Shown here: positions 33,877 through 44,255 of the stretch, one piece after another
Layout: every line of letters begins with the position of its first letter
Numbering within the stretch: position 1 is the first letter of the stretch
Assembly: GCF_032452875.1 (NCBI RefSeq)
Contig: NC_083868.1
Coordinates: 35,568,537 to 35,632,536, forward strand
DNA length: 64,000 nt
Reading direction: 5' to 3'
Source: Bos javanicus
Taxonomy: Eukaryota; Chordata; Mammalia; Artiodactyla; Bovidae
Notes under the pieces: generated by a model
What the model was told of the DNA's origin: nothing
Seen by the model: only the letters and a program-made list of their open reading frames with translations
Database searches by the model: none
Made by a program: the position numbers and the translations under genes

Positions 33877-34240
33877 ACATATATCATATATCTTCACAGA
33901 CCTTTATTCTGAGGGGAAACAAAGTCCTAAAATGAAGATTAGAAATACATGTTTTTGACTTTGTCCATGTAGCTTTTTAGAGTCTCAATTAGAAAAACAG
34001 GTACTGTAGTAAATGCATCTTTTTTTTACTATAAATACATATGAGACACATGGCAAATCATTTGGAAATATTTTATGCCATTATAAAAAAAATTCACTGT
34101 TAATGGAGATCTAACAAAATTGGGATAAAATGGACACTCAAAACTGGAATATTAAAAATAATATTTCTTAAAGTCCATGCTTTTATTAAAAATTTCCATT
34201 GCTAAGCATATAAATATTTGAAGAATTTTATCCTATTTGT

Positions 34241-34312
34241 AAGGACAGGGAAGCCTGGCATGCTGCAGCCCATGGGATCACAAAGAGTCAGACATGACTG
34301 AGCAACTGAACA
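34241..34312 (+). mobile_element. BovB 3' terminal stub, ~70 bp
   Basis: GGACAGGGAAGCCTGGCATG, then TCAGACATGACTGAGCAACT. This is the last part of BovB only, 5'-truncated almost to the tail. Confidence 0.85.
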
Positions 34313-34499
34313 ACAGCAAAGAAATACCCTATACAATATTAATATAGTGATTGACAGTTCATAGCCCAAACCCTAAGGATAATTGACTAAATACTGACTA
34401 AATCATCGTTTATAATCTGTAACTGACCTCTAGGCCTGGCATACTAGTAATTCACCTTTATAAATAATTTCTATGAGCTAGATAGATACTTCATGATAA
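34313..34499. other. Unique spacer
   Basis: No recognised element. Confidence 0.45.
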
Positions 34500-35055
34500 C
34501 TTAAATTCAGAGAAGTTAAGTAACTTGCACAACTAGTAAGTGGCAAAGTAAGAATTCAAATGCAGGCACATTGGCTTTTATAACCACACCTGCGGAGAAG
34601 GCGATGGCAGCCCATTCCAGTACTCTTGCCTGGAAAATCCCATGGACGGAGGGGCCTGGAGGACTGCAGTCCATGGGGTCGCTAGGAGTCGGACACGACT
34701 GAGCAATTTCACTTTTTTTCACTTTCATGCATTGGAGAAAGAAACGGCAACCCACTCCAGTGTTCTTGCCTGGAGAATCCCAGGGACGGGGGAGCCTGGT
34801 GGGCTGCTGTCTATGGGATCGCACAGAGTCGGACACGACTGAAGTGACTTAGCCGCAGCAGCAGCAGCAGCAACCACAACTGAACCTCTGTACTATCCCC
34901 ACATAGGGCCTATGATAGTTCTTTTATAAATAAGGAAACCAAAGTCCACTAGGTAAAATAAGTTGTACAAACCCACATGGTAAATCTTTGTTGAGCCCAG
35001 AACAAAGCCCAGATAGTTTACTCCAAGTCCCAGACACTTTTCTATGACAAAATGC
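34500..35055 (+). mobile_element. MIR SINE(s) interrupted by BovA2
   Basis: Left of the SINE, CAGAGAAGTTAAGTAACTTGC and CAACTAGTAAGTGGCAAAG are the MIR core. Right of it, ATAAGGAAACCAAAGTCCAC, ACCCACATGGTAAATC and CCAAGTCCCAGACACTTTTC again follow the MIR core order, so two adjacent MIR-type copies in the same orientation are present. Confidence 0.72.
34593..34871 (+). mobile_element. BovA2 SINE, young-looking, with TSD
   Basis: Full dimer with many intact CpGs (GGAGTCGGACACGACTGAGC twice in slightly different form) and a CCGCAGCAGCAGCAG tail. Target-site duplication AACCACACCTG (34582-34592) against AACCACAACTG (34872-34882), one mismatch. Confidence 0.96.
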
Positions 35056-35579
35056 TCCTCACTTGCCCCACAGCCCCAGTTTCTCTTAAAACTGTAAATT
35101 TTCACTTCTTTTGTCCTACTCACCCCCTTCTCAGAACTGTGACTCTTTCCAGGAGCCAGCCTATCTGCTCCATCTGTGGTTCAGCTTCCTATACCATTCT
35201 AAAACTTTGGTTTAGGCCATTTGGCCAAACTGAAAGACCCTAAATTAGGTCAACATGATAAGACAGCCACCTGCATTTTCAGACAAGATCAGGCACATTC
35301 AGGGTGGTATGACCATAGATGGAGGCAGGTCCCTGCCTGCATTTTCAGACTGACAAAGGGATCTGACAAGAGCAAGGTAAATAATGAGGAGAGTGAGAAG
35401 TATTGAAAATGTGCAAAACAAACAAAAGAGAATGGGAAATTTATCTGCAAAACAGAAAATACTTGGAAGAGAAATTTTGTGGCTCTGAATATTTTTAGGG
35501 CCATGTGCTGGCCATCTTCTAGTAACCCCTCCAGATCCATCCTCCACTTGGATTCACCATGTGTGTGTGATGACAACTT
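35056..35579. other. Unique DNA with a small repeated word
   Basis: CTGCATTTTCAGAC occurs at about 35271-35284 and again at 35337-35350, giving a 66-nt spaced partial duplication that includes CAGG-like flanks. Overlapping minus frames at 35289-35576 are unconvincing. Confidence 0.45.
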
Positions 35580-35793
35580 CTATGCGTGCATGCTTAGTTG
35601 TTCAGTCATGTCTGACTCTTTTGCAGCCTCATAAACTACAGCCTGCCAGGTTCTTCTATCCATGAGATTTCCCAGGCAAGTATATATAGTGGGTTGCCAT
35701 TTACTCCTCCCAGGGATATTCCTGACCCAGGGATAAAACCTGTGTCTCCTGCATTGACAGGCAGATTCTTTACCCCTGAGCCACTTGGAAGCC
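35580..35793 (-). mobile_element. Bov-tA SINE with short TSD
   Basis: Minus-strand full-length element with a TG-rich left edge (TATGCGTGCATGC). The short direct repeat TGACAAC lies at 35571-35577 and 35794-35800. Confidence 0.92.
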
Positions 35794-35906
35794 TGACAAC
35801 CTCAACGTCTCTATAGATTCCACCAACAGGTTCTCCTTCCTCTGGCAGTGGAAGTCAGCTGCAGACTTTGAAGAGAAGGAGAGTGAAGTCGGATATTTAT
35901 TCCCTA

Positions 35907-36105
35907 ATTGGGCTTCTGTGATGGTTCAGATGGTGAAGACGTTGCCTACAATGTAGGAGACATGGGTTCGATCCCTAGGTTGGGAACAGTCCCTGGAGAA
36001 GGGAATGGCACCCCACTCCAGTTTCTTGCCTGGAGAATTCCATGGACAGAGGAGCCTGGAAGGCTTCAGTCCATAGGGTTGCAAAGAATCAGACATGACT
36101 GAGAA
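35907..36105 (+). mobile_element. Bov-tA SINE
   Basis: GGGCTTCTGTGATGGTTCAG head with substitutions, GGGTTCGATCCCTAGG box-B-like region, complete body and ATCAGACATGACTGAG end. Confidence 0.93.
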
Positions 36106-36277
36106 AGTAATATTTTCACTTCCCGTTCCTATTAGGTCACTGTGGTTTGGCCATGAAATTCGTCCAAAGATCTCCTCCAATCAGGCTGCTTTCTCTTTAT
36201 ACTGTCCTCCCTGAATTCCAAGAGCCACCTATCCCCTTTGTCCTTCAGACCTACCAGTGATTATGATTTTGTCAAAT

Positions 36278-36752
36278 TCAGTTCAGTTCAGATCAGTCTC
36301 TCAGTAGCATCTGACTCTCTGTGACCCCATGGACTACAGCATGTCAGTCCTCCCTGTCCATCAACAACTCCTGGAATTTACTCAAACTCATGTCCATTGA
36401 GTTGTGATGCCATCCGACCATTTCATCCTCTGTTGCCCCCTTCTCCTACTTTCAATCTTTCCCAGCATCAGGGTCTTTTTCAATGAGTCAGTTCTTCACA
36501 TCAAGTGGTCAAAATATTGGAGTTTCAGCTTCAGCTTCAGTCCTTCCAATGAATATTCAGGACTGATTTCCTTTAGGATGGACTGGTTGGATCTCCTTGC
36601 TGTCCAAGGGACTCTCAAGAGTCTTCTCCAACACCACAGTTCAAAAGCATCAATTCTTTGGTGCTCAGCTTTCTTTATAGTCCAACTCTCACATCCATAC
36701 AAGACTACTGGAAAAACCATAGCTTTGACTAGACAGACCTTTGTTGGCAAAG
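36278..36752 (-). mobile_element. BovB LINE 3' end, 475 bp
   Basis: Minus strand. The left edge is the BovB tail (TTCAGTTCAGTTCAGATCAG) and the right edge breaks off at CCTTTGTTGGCAAAGT. The translated minus frame keeps KVCLVKAMVFPVVLYGCESW and LLRVPWTARRSNQSILKEI. 5'-truncated, so no catalytic domain. Confidence 0.93.
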
Positions 36753-37244
36753 TAAATTGTGAATCCCAAATTAGAGCAGCTCTCTCAGTGCTATCCCCAA
36801 ACCCCTGACTGATACAGGAGGTGTGGAAGATAAGAGAATTCATCATAAAAAACCTCATTGGCAGGTGAGAATACAGAGAACTATATTTCATCTGAACATT
36901 ATTGAGATGGATATTCAAACCATTTCAATGTGGTATGTAATTTAAGAAAACAGTCATCTTTATCATTTGAAGATAAAAGTTAGGCCATTAAGACTATTCA
37001 GTAAGGTGAAGACTTCTGAAAGGAAGCCCCAAACTGACAAGAAATCAAGTCAAGAATAAATTTAGAGTTGTTTTCAGGGTAATGTACTAAGTGCCTTAGA
37101 GAGCATTACTCTTTAATAGCCATCCATTTAATAAAGCAGTTTTATTCTAATTTAGACTCAGCCATTGTATATTATGTTTAAAAAAGAAAGATCAAATACA
37201 AAAGAAAAATATGAAAGAAAAATAAGCTATTATTCAATAGCTAA
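36753..37244. other. Unique DNA between two BovB copies
   Basis: No recognised element. Confidence 0.45.
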
Positions 37245-37735
37245 ACGTCATGTCTGACTCTTTGCAACCCCATAGACTGAAGCACACCAGGTTTCCCTGT
37301 CCTTCACCATCTCTCGGAGTCCACCCAAATTTATGTCCATTGAGTCAATGGTCCCATCCAACCATCTCATCCTCTGTCACTCCCTTCTCCTCCTCCCCTC
37401 ACTCTTTCCCAGCATCAGGGTCTTTTCTAATGAGTCAGCTCTTTGCATCAGGTGGCCAAAGTATTGGAGCTTCAGCTTCAGCATCAATCCAACAAATATT
37501 CCTTCCAATGTATATTCAGGGTCGATTTGCTTTAGGATTGACTGACTTGATCTCTTTGCTGTCCAAAGGACTCTTAAGAGTCTTCTCCAGTATCATGATT
37601 TGAAAATACCAATTATTTGGTGCTCAGCCCTCTTAACAGTCCAACTCTCACATCTCTGCTTTTTAATATGCTATCTAGGTTTGTCATAGCTTTTTTCCCA
37701 AGGAGCAAGCAAGCCACATTGCATTGTGGCTGTAA
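37245..37735 (-). mobile_element. BovB LINE 3' end with internal deletion
   Basis: Minus-strand BovB. Around 37645-37660, the text jumps from CAACTCTCACAT directly to CTCTGCTTTTTAATATG. About 80 bp present in the 59.4-62.6 kb copy are missing. It also has a small insertion of extra wording near 37490-37505. Confidence 0.9.
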
Positions 37736-37774
37736 TCATCATATATAATATTTTATGATTACTATATACTAGGA

Positions 37775-37897
37775 GGAGAAGGAAATGGCAACCCCTCCAG
37801 GATTCTTGCCTGGGACATTTCATGGACAGAGGAGCCTTGTGGGCTACACCCCATGGGGTTACAAAGAGTAAGATGCAACTGTGCACATACACACATG
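37775..37897 (+). mobile_element. 5'-truncated Bov-A SINE with 8-bp TSD
   Basis: GGAGAAGGAAATGGCAACCC ... GTAAGATGCAACTGTGCAC. Target-site duplication TACTAGGA lies at 37767-37774 and 37898-37905. Confidence 0.88.
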
Positions 37898-37924
37898 TAC
37901 TAGGAACTTTGCTAAATATTTTTT

Positions 37925-38243
37925 TTGTCCTCTATTTTCTTTTTTTTTTTAATTTTATTTAACTTTACAATATTGTATTGGTTTTGCCATATATCAAAAT
38001 GAATCTGCCACAGGTATGCATGTGTTCCCCATCCTGAACCCTCCTCCCTCCTCCCTCCTCATACCATCACTCCGGGTCGTCCCAGTGCACCAGCCCCAAG
38101 CATCCAGTATCGTGCATTGAACCTGGACTGGCAACTCATTTCGTATATGATATTATACATGTTTCAATGCCATTCTCCTAAATCATCCCACTCTCTCTCT
38201 CTCCCACAGAATCCAAAAGACTGTTCTATACATCAGTTATTTT
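37925..38243 (-). mobile_element. Ruminant L1 3' UTR, 5'-truncated
   Basis: Poly(T)-rich left edge (poly(A) tail on the minus strand), then TTTACAATATTGTATTGGTT, CCCCATCCTGAACCCTCC and CACCAGCCCCAAGCATCC, in the order also seen in the L1 at 46.4 kb. Untranslated region only. Confidence 0.92.
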
Positions 38244-38249
38244 TTTGAA

Positions 38250-38835
38250 CATTTTTTGGTACAATGCTTGTTTGAGGTTTAATCTATGTTGAGTAATATT
38301 CAACCTGTTTGGATGAAAAGTTCTGAGTTTTGACAAATGCATATAGTCATGCAACACCACTAAAATTATAGAATTGTTCATTCACACAAAATAATTCATT
38401 TGTCCCCATTTGTAATCAATTCTCTCCCCAAAACCCTCCCTCTAGACACTAGATAGCAGTGACCATCTGATTTCCATACTTGTTGATTTATAATTTTCCA
38501 GAATTTCATATAAATGGAGTTGCAACTTATATATCATTAACCTTTTGTGTATGAATTCTTTGCTTTAGCATAATTACTGAGAGTAATCCATATTGTTGCA
38601 TGTATTAATATTTTGTTCCTTTTTTTGATGAGAAATATTCTATAATACCACAGGTTTTCCATTTACCTATTGATTTACTTTAGGGTTACTTTGCTTTTAT
38701 AATTATGAATAAAGCATTTGATTCAGGTAAGATCTTTGTGATAATATATGTTTTCATTTCTCTTTGATAAATAAAATGGAACCATTGGGTCATATGATAA
38801 GTGCATGTTAGGCAATTACCAAACTGTTTTCCTTG
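38250..38835 (-). mobile_element. Old L1M LINE, 3' region antisense
   Basis: GTTGCATGTATTAATATTTTG, ATAATTATGAATAAAGCATTTG, ATGTTTTCATTTCTCTTTGA, GGGTCATATGATAAGTGCATG and CCAAACTGTTTTCCTTGTGC follow antisense L1 late ORF2/3' UTR. The coding frame is destroyed. Confidence 0.78.
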
Positions 38836-39055
38836 TGCTGAGTGGTTTTAAGTATTGTCTCATTTAATCCCTAGAATACTAAATTCTTATCATCTCATTT
38901 AAACCTTAGTAAAGAAGAACTTTGGTTTACTTCCATTTCACAGATGAAAAAACTGAGGCGGAGAGAGATGAAGTGACTTAGCTGATGACTGTTATTAGCC
39001 TGGGAATACTCATACCACTTAGGAAACAGACTTCCTGCTCCTAAATCCAGACAAA
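38836..39055 (+). mobile_element. MIR SINE
   Basis: TTGTCTCATTTAATCCCTAG, TTCCATTTCACAGATGAAAA, AACTGAGGCGGAGAGAGATG and AAGTGACTTAGCTGATGACT match MIR. The start of a MIR left of the two L1 insertions (around 37757-37925) may be the missing 5' part. Confidence 0.8.
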
Positions 39056-39064
39056 TTTAGTTGG

Positions 39065-39210
39065 GTTACATAACCACACTAAGGCATAGTTTCTTCATTT
39101 GTAAAATTAGGATAGTCATTTTTAAGTGGATTAAATGAGTTAGCATTCTATGGCATTTAGAACAGTATCTGGCACATAGTAAGCACTCAATAAATGTTAG
39201 TTAATAACAT
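39065..39210 (-). mobile_element. MIR SINE, opposite orientation
   Basis: GCATAGTTTCTTCATTTGTAA, AATTAGGATAGTCATT, GGATTAAATGAGTTAGC and ACAGTATCTGGCACATAGTA are the minus-strand MIR. It faces the preceding MIR tail to tail, about 10 bp apart. Confidence 0.85.
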
Positions 39211-39521
39211 TATCTGGGACATACTGTCAATTCCAGTCCAAATCCCAAGTTGGCCTCTTGCCTGAAATTCTTTTAAGTTCAGTAAGATCTGTATCTCTGA
39301 ATGTGTTTATTTATTTTCTTCCTTGTTCCAGCAGAATTTAAAATGACATCTGTCAGTATTAGGGAGCGGAAGCTTACCTGAAGATAACAAATAATGAAAT
39401 TTGGATTTTAAACTTTGGAGTTTTTAGATTCAGCTTCATAGCGGTAGCAAAATCAACAGACACTTCAGGTATAATAGTATAGCCAGTAAAAAATATATCC
39501 CATCTGTATTTGTCAGCCCTT
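39211..39521. other. Unique DNA
   Basis: No recognised element in about 310 bp. Confidence 0.5.
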
Positions 39522-39720
39522 GCATTCACTCAATCAGGTGTGTCCGATTCTTTGTGACCCCCATGGACTGTAGCCTGCCAGGCTCCTATGTCCATGGAAT
39601 TTTCCAGGCAAGAATATTGGAGCTGGTTGCCATTTCCTTCTCCAGTGGATCTTCCCAACCAGTGATGGAACCAGTGTCTCCTGCACTGCCAGGCTAATTC
39701 TTCACCACAGTACCATCTGG
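39522..39720 (-). mobile_element. Bov-tA SINE
   Basis: Minus-strand element with body GTGTCCGATTCTTTGTGACC and head complement (GTGTCTCCTGCACTGCCAGG ... CCATCTGG). No TSD seen. Confidence 0.92.
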
Positions 39721-39884
39721 AAAATCACTGAATCTTCTCCATTTCTTTAGTTCTTATTTACAAAATAGTAAAGTAAGGCTTAGGAAGTTAGAACAAGTCA
39801 ATAGCAAGCTTGGTGCTAAAGACAGAATCAGAATGAAATATTATTGGTTATTTGTCTCCTTTTTACTTGCCAAACCAAATCAAC

Positions 39885-40045
39885 ATACATACACACACAT
39901 GAACCTATACCTATGTATATAATATGTATGTGTATATAGGTGTGTGTATATGTATATATGTGCATATGTGTGTGTGAGGTTGGTTTCACATGTAACAGTT
40001 ACATGTGTGTGTAAATCATATATATATGCATACACAGATATATAA
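39885..40045. repeat. Degenerate TG/TA-rich microsatellite with a palindrome
   Basis: Alternating purine-pyrimidine (TATG/TGTG/TATA) tract. Within it CACATGTAAC, A, GTTACATGTG form a perfect 21-bp palindrome at 39987-40007. Confidence 0.85.
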
Positions 40046-40181
40046 TAACATACTTGCATTTGGAGAAAGAATTCTGTATTTAAATTAATTTTATTTTCCA
40101 GCTTTAGAGTTATGGACTCCTAATAACTCCTAAAGTATTACAAAACAACTACATTAAATTTTCTTCATTTTTCTCTTATTA

Positions 40182-40222
40182 TTAATATATATCAAGGACA
40201 GTCCTTAATATATATCAAGGAC
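40182..40222. repeat. Tandem duplication, 23-bp unit
   Basis: TTAATATATATCAAGGAC occurs at 40182-40199 and 40205-40222 without a mismatch, so the duplication looks recent. Confidence 0.9.
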
Positions 40223-41385
40223 TCTAAATTTACTCTAGAAAAGTAAAATTTAAAGGACAAAGGCCACAAATTTTAAATTTTATATTCTTCCTCATACTTA
40301 ATTTTATATACTATAGAAATCATTTTGGTCAGTTTGAGACAATTTTTGATAGTTTATCCTGAATATTTATACAGTGTAAGATAAATCCATTTTGTCAAGG
40401 CATGCACACACAAAAACCCTACTGTATTTAAAAGAATTCAATAAGCCACCTGAATGAAACCATTACAAATGTGAATTATGCATGTGAAAATAGGCTCAGA
40501 TTTTTTTTTTCAGTGAATTTCTCATCATTTGGATTCACCTGCTGTTCAAGCCTATATTGTCTTGAAGAAAATCCAGCTTGGAGTAAAATTTAGAAAGGCA
40601 GAACGAAGCAAGCAAAGCCAAGTGATGAGAGCTGTCACTAGATCTGCCATGGAATAAAATTGGCAGGTTTTGCTTGGCTATGGCCACAGGTGGAACATTA
40701 TTTTGATGGCTTTATCTACAATACTCGAGCTTTTTTTCCACATCATGGAAATCTGATTCAACTCAGTCTGACAGATGGCTATCTGATTTGTAGAAATGTG
40801 GGGCCCCTGTGTCTCAGGTCTGAAAGAGACAGGGCCACCAGACTTTCTGAAAACATAGAGAGTCAGCAAGTTGTGACACAAGGATACTGTGGCCTGGTTT
40901 CCTCTTTCTACCCCCAGGCATGCACTGTACAATCCGTCATATGTGCATTGCCCCCCGCGGTTAATCCTGTTATCCTGGTTCAGCTTAAATAAGGATGGAA
41001 GAGCCAGATGAGCTGTAGTAACAAATTCTGGAATTACTTAATTGCATTTTAAATCATTCTGTAACATATGTGGAGGGACACAATTCTGCAGCTTCACGGT
41101 CACTGCACTGAGTTGTAAGGGAGACCTGGCTCTGTCCTCCAGGATCAACTGGAAGAGTTGATATTCATGAAATGTTAGTTGAAAGTTACTTTTGAGATAT
41201 TATTCAGAATTTGAAACTGGAAACATTCAGTTATGAATATCACAAAATGCTATCATTTTCCTTCTTTCCTGTGGCTCCATTTTCTTATAAATGATGTTAT
41301 CCCTTCATGTGTTTAGAAATGGAAGACCTACAAAAGCTGATTAGAGAGATATGGCATCATGGGTAATGACTTATCTTTTAAGGAA
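40223..41385. other. Unique DNA; 110-codon frame of doubtful value
   Basis: The plus frame 40660-40992 is open but begins at TTG, has no recognisable domain and has a competing minus frame across 40678-40932. Moderately less AT-rich from 40600 to 41150. I would not call it a gene. Confidence 0.5.
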
Positions 41386-41395
41386 GTTAATTTTT

Positions 41396-41470
41396 TTTTA
41401 ATTTTATTTTATTTTTAAACTTTACATAATTGTATTAGTTTTGCCAAATATCAAAATGAATCCGCCACAG
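41396..41470 (-). mobile_element. L1 insertion truncated to 75 bp, with TSD
   Basis: Only the tail and first ~60 bp of the ruminant L1 3' UTR are present (TTGTATTAGTTTTGCCAAAT ... GAATCCGCCACAG). Direct repeats GTTAATTTTT flank it (41386-41395 and 41471-41480). Confidence 0.88.
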
Positions 41471-41480
41471 GTTAATTTTT

Positions 41481-42501
41481 AAAACAAATCTGGCTGTAAT
41501 TTTAAGACTGGAGATCTATACACATGTGTGAGTACAAGGTTTCTTACAGGTTTTTCTCTTATCACCTACATGGCCATACATGATCCTACAGAAGAAAACC
41601 AACTGTGTGCTGAGCCATTACTGAAGGGCTGGTGGCGCTTTTGCCCTCTGCTTGGGATGTTCTTTTTCTGCAGATCCCAAGTTTTGGTCCAGGTTTCTGT
41701 TCAAAAATCACTTTATCAGACTTGCTTGCTGCATCCGCTGCTGCTGCCTCACTTTCCATCCACCCTCTGCTTGAATATTAGGCACACTTTAATACTGAAA
41801 GAATCATATAGGTAGAAATAAGCAGCTCGGGTCTGGGGGTTGGACCTGTACGGAAAGCATACACACATATGCATTCTTGGCATCCTAAATGCATTCTGTA
41901 AGGTAAAATTGGGATTTTTGTTTTGCTGTTGTTTTTAAACAACCTATTTTTTATTCTCAGGGTAGTTCTATTATTCAGTTTAACCTTTAAGTAAAAATTT
42001 CTTTCTGCTGAACTCTTTGTACATAAACTCAGCATTATTAATTGACTTTGCTGTGTCATTTAATAGATTTTGCTATAATACATTACCATATTTTCCCCCA
42101 GCCACCTGTTCTGTAAGTTCTGGAATTGTTTCCTTTTCTCAGCTTCAGACATAAGTCAAACTCTCATTTATTTAGGTGAACTTAAATGATGAAGTTTGAT
42201 CAAAGAGACTTCTTTTTACATATTTGGTTAAATATAATGTGAGGAGAGGGCACAAGAGCATTAATTGTTTCATAAATCTTTTATAAGCAATGGCTTATGA
42301 AATCAAGGAGACCTCTAATCAAAATACAAAAACATTTCACTTCAGAAAGAAGTACAATCATTTCTGAGTAATCAGAGAGCAAAAAGTCTTCTCCAAAAAG
42401 TCAAGTAAAATAGTAAGCTAACAAAAAAGCCACAGCAGTACGGTACGGGGGAGGGGGAGGCAGTGGAAAGAACAGAAAGAACTAGTCATCAATGAAAACT
42501 A
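41481..42501. other. Unique DNA
   Basis: No recognised repeat. A GGGGGAGGGGGAGG patch sits at 42447-42460. Frames at 41528-41815 and 41778-42059 lack motifs. Confidence 0.5.
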
Positions 42502-42531
42502 GAAAGCTTGGTTCAGTTCAGTTCAGTCGCT

Positions 42532-42829
42532 CTGCTGCTACTGCTGCTAAGTCACTTTAGTCGTGTCCAAATCTGTGCGACCCCATATATGGCAGCCCAC
42601 CAGGCTCCTCCATCCCTGGGATTCTCCAGGCAAGAATATTAGAGTGGGAAAAAAAAAAAAAGAATATTAGAGTGGGTTGCCATTTCCTCCTCCAATGCAT
42701 GAATGTGAAAAGTGAAAGTGAAGTCGTGTCCAACGCTTCAAGACCCCATGGACTGTAGCCTACCAGGCTCCTCTGTCCATGGGATTTTCCTGGCAAGAGT
42801 ACTGGAGTGGGTTGCCATTTCCCTCTCTG
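42532..42829 (-). mobile_element. BovA2 SINE nested in BovB tail
   Basis: Minus-strand BovA2 with target-site duplication TCAGTCGCT at 42523-42531 and 42830-42838. That word belongs to the BovB 3' end. A stretch near 42720-42735 is missing relative to other copies. It is interrupted by the poly(A) insertion at 42649-42660. Confidence 0.94.
42649..42660 (+). mobile_element. Insertion of poly(A) alone, flanked by a 16-bp direct repeat
   Basis: Within the BovA2, AGAATATTAGAGTGGG (42633-42648) is repeated exactly at 42661-42676 with only twelve A between the copies. Other BovA2 copies have this segment once. The layout is that of a retrotransposition event in which only the poly(A) tail was copied. 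Replication slippage is an alternative but would not readily add the A-run. Confidence 0.75.
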
Positions 42830-43150
42830 TCAGTCGCTCAGTCGTGTCCAACTCTTTCTGACCGCCATGGACTGCAGCATGCTAGGCTTCCCTGTCCATC
42901 ACCAATTCCCAGAGCCTACTCAAACTCATGTCCATCACATCAGTGATGCCATCCAACCGTCTTATCTTTTGTTGTCCCCTTCTCCTCCCACCTTCAATCT
43001 TTCCCAGCATCAGGGTCTTTTCCAAAGAGTCAGTTCTTTGCATCAGGTGGCCAAAGTATTGGAGTTTCAACTTCAGCATCAGTCCTTCCAGTGAATATTC
43101 AGGACTGATTTCCTTTAGGAATGACTGGTTGGATCTCTTTGAAAGCTTGG

Positions 43151-44255
43151 GTAACTTACCTTTATTGAACTGCTAACCCTGACCTTCCTCTAACCAGGTG
43201 GCCTGCAGGTAGGATGCTAGGAGCTACCCAGGCTTTAGTAAACACATCTGGGCATCTACCAAGTCCAAGAAGAATTAGAGCTGTAAACTTTTTCTTTTTA
43301 ATTAGAGGAAACTGGAGGAAAGGAAAAATTTAAAAATGAGGGTCAAGAAACTGAAACCAGTGATTAATTTAGTACATGAAATACATGTAATAAGATCCAG
43401 TGAATTTGATCTAGATGGGCCACAATTTTGCCTCTAAAATCTCTCTAGAAGCCACACAAAGTGGGAAACATAATCAATTATATGATTTAATGGTCCAGAA
43501 GGTAAAAGTAAACTAGTTGTCAGTACTTTTTCAGGTATGATGAAAAATGTCCCCCATAAATAGGACTTGGCGATATCACAAATAATATTCTCTCAAAAAC
43601 AGACTTAGTAATAAATACGTTTTAAAGGAATATTTCTTTTGCTGTGCTAATGATGTGATGAATCATTATAATGAAATCTGCAATAATCAAAACAAGTGTC
43701 TTCCCTGGACAATTTAATACCATGAGATGAATGTACTAGAATAGTATTTTGTTCACAGATCTTTCAGTAACATTGAGCAGTTCCACCTCAAAGTACATCC
43801 CTTGAGAAGTTTCAGATATTCCAGACTGCTTGTTATGTGCACACCTTTATTATTTCACATTCAGTCACACTGAAAGCAAATCCAACAATTACTTTTTAAT
43901 GCAAAGGATACTAGTGAGGAAACATGCCTTATTAAACATACTTTTTGTAAAGTATTTTATTTGAATTTATAAAACAAACAGGATTTGCTTAAAAGGGACA
44001 AGACTAAAGATAAACCATTAACTGATTTTAATGAATAGTTAAAATTAACCTGACATATAATTATAAGCATATCAGACGAGTATGAGTTTAGCTTTGAATA
44101 GTAAGCCTGCTTCACAAAAAGAGTCCATAAATATGGTCCAGCCAAAGATGACTCCATCAGCACGTCATTCCTGCTCCTGAAAAACTATCTTCTATTCTGC
44201 CTTTCTCTTGAATCTGTGTATGTGTCTGCAGAGAATTGAGAATCACTGTATTTAT
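43151..44255. other. Unique AT-rich DNA
   Basis: No recognised repeat or gene in 1.1 kb. Confidence 0.5.

Larger units (their letters stand above)
42512..43140 (-). mobile_element. BovB LINE 3' end, host of a nested BovA2
   Basis: Minus-strand BovB. Its tail (TTCAGTTCAGTTCAGTCGCT) is at the left and the rest resumes at 42830 and breaks off at GGTTGGATCTCTTT. Its own 10-bp target-site duplication GAAAGCTTGG lies at 42502-42511 and 43141-43150, which proves that both BovB parts are one insertion. Confidence 0.96.

Noticed and set aside
36404..36808. 134-codon plus-strand frame rich in Ser/Phe
   Set aside because: Antisense shadow of the minus-strand BovB; the real BovB wording is on the other strand.
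40660..40992. 110-codon open frame in unique DNA
   Set aside because: Opens at a TTG codon, a minus frame of similar length overlaps, and no family motif is seen.
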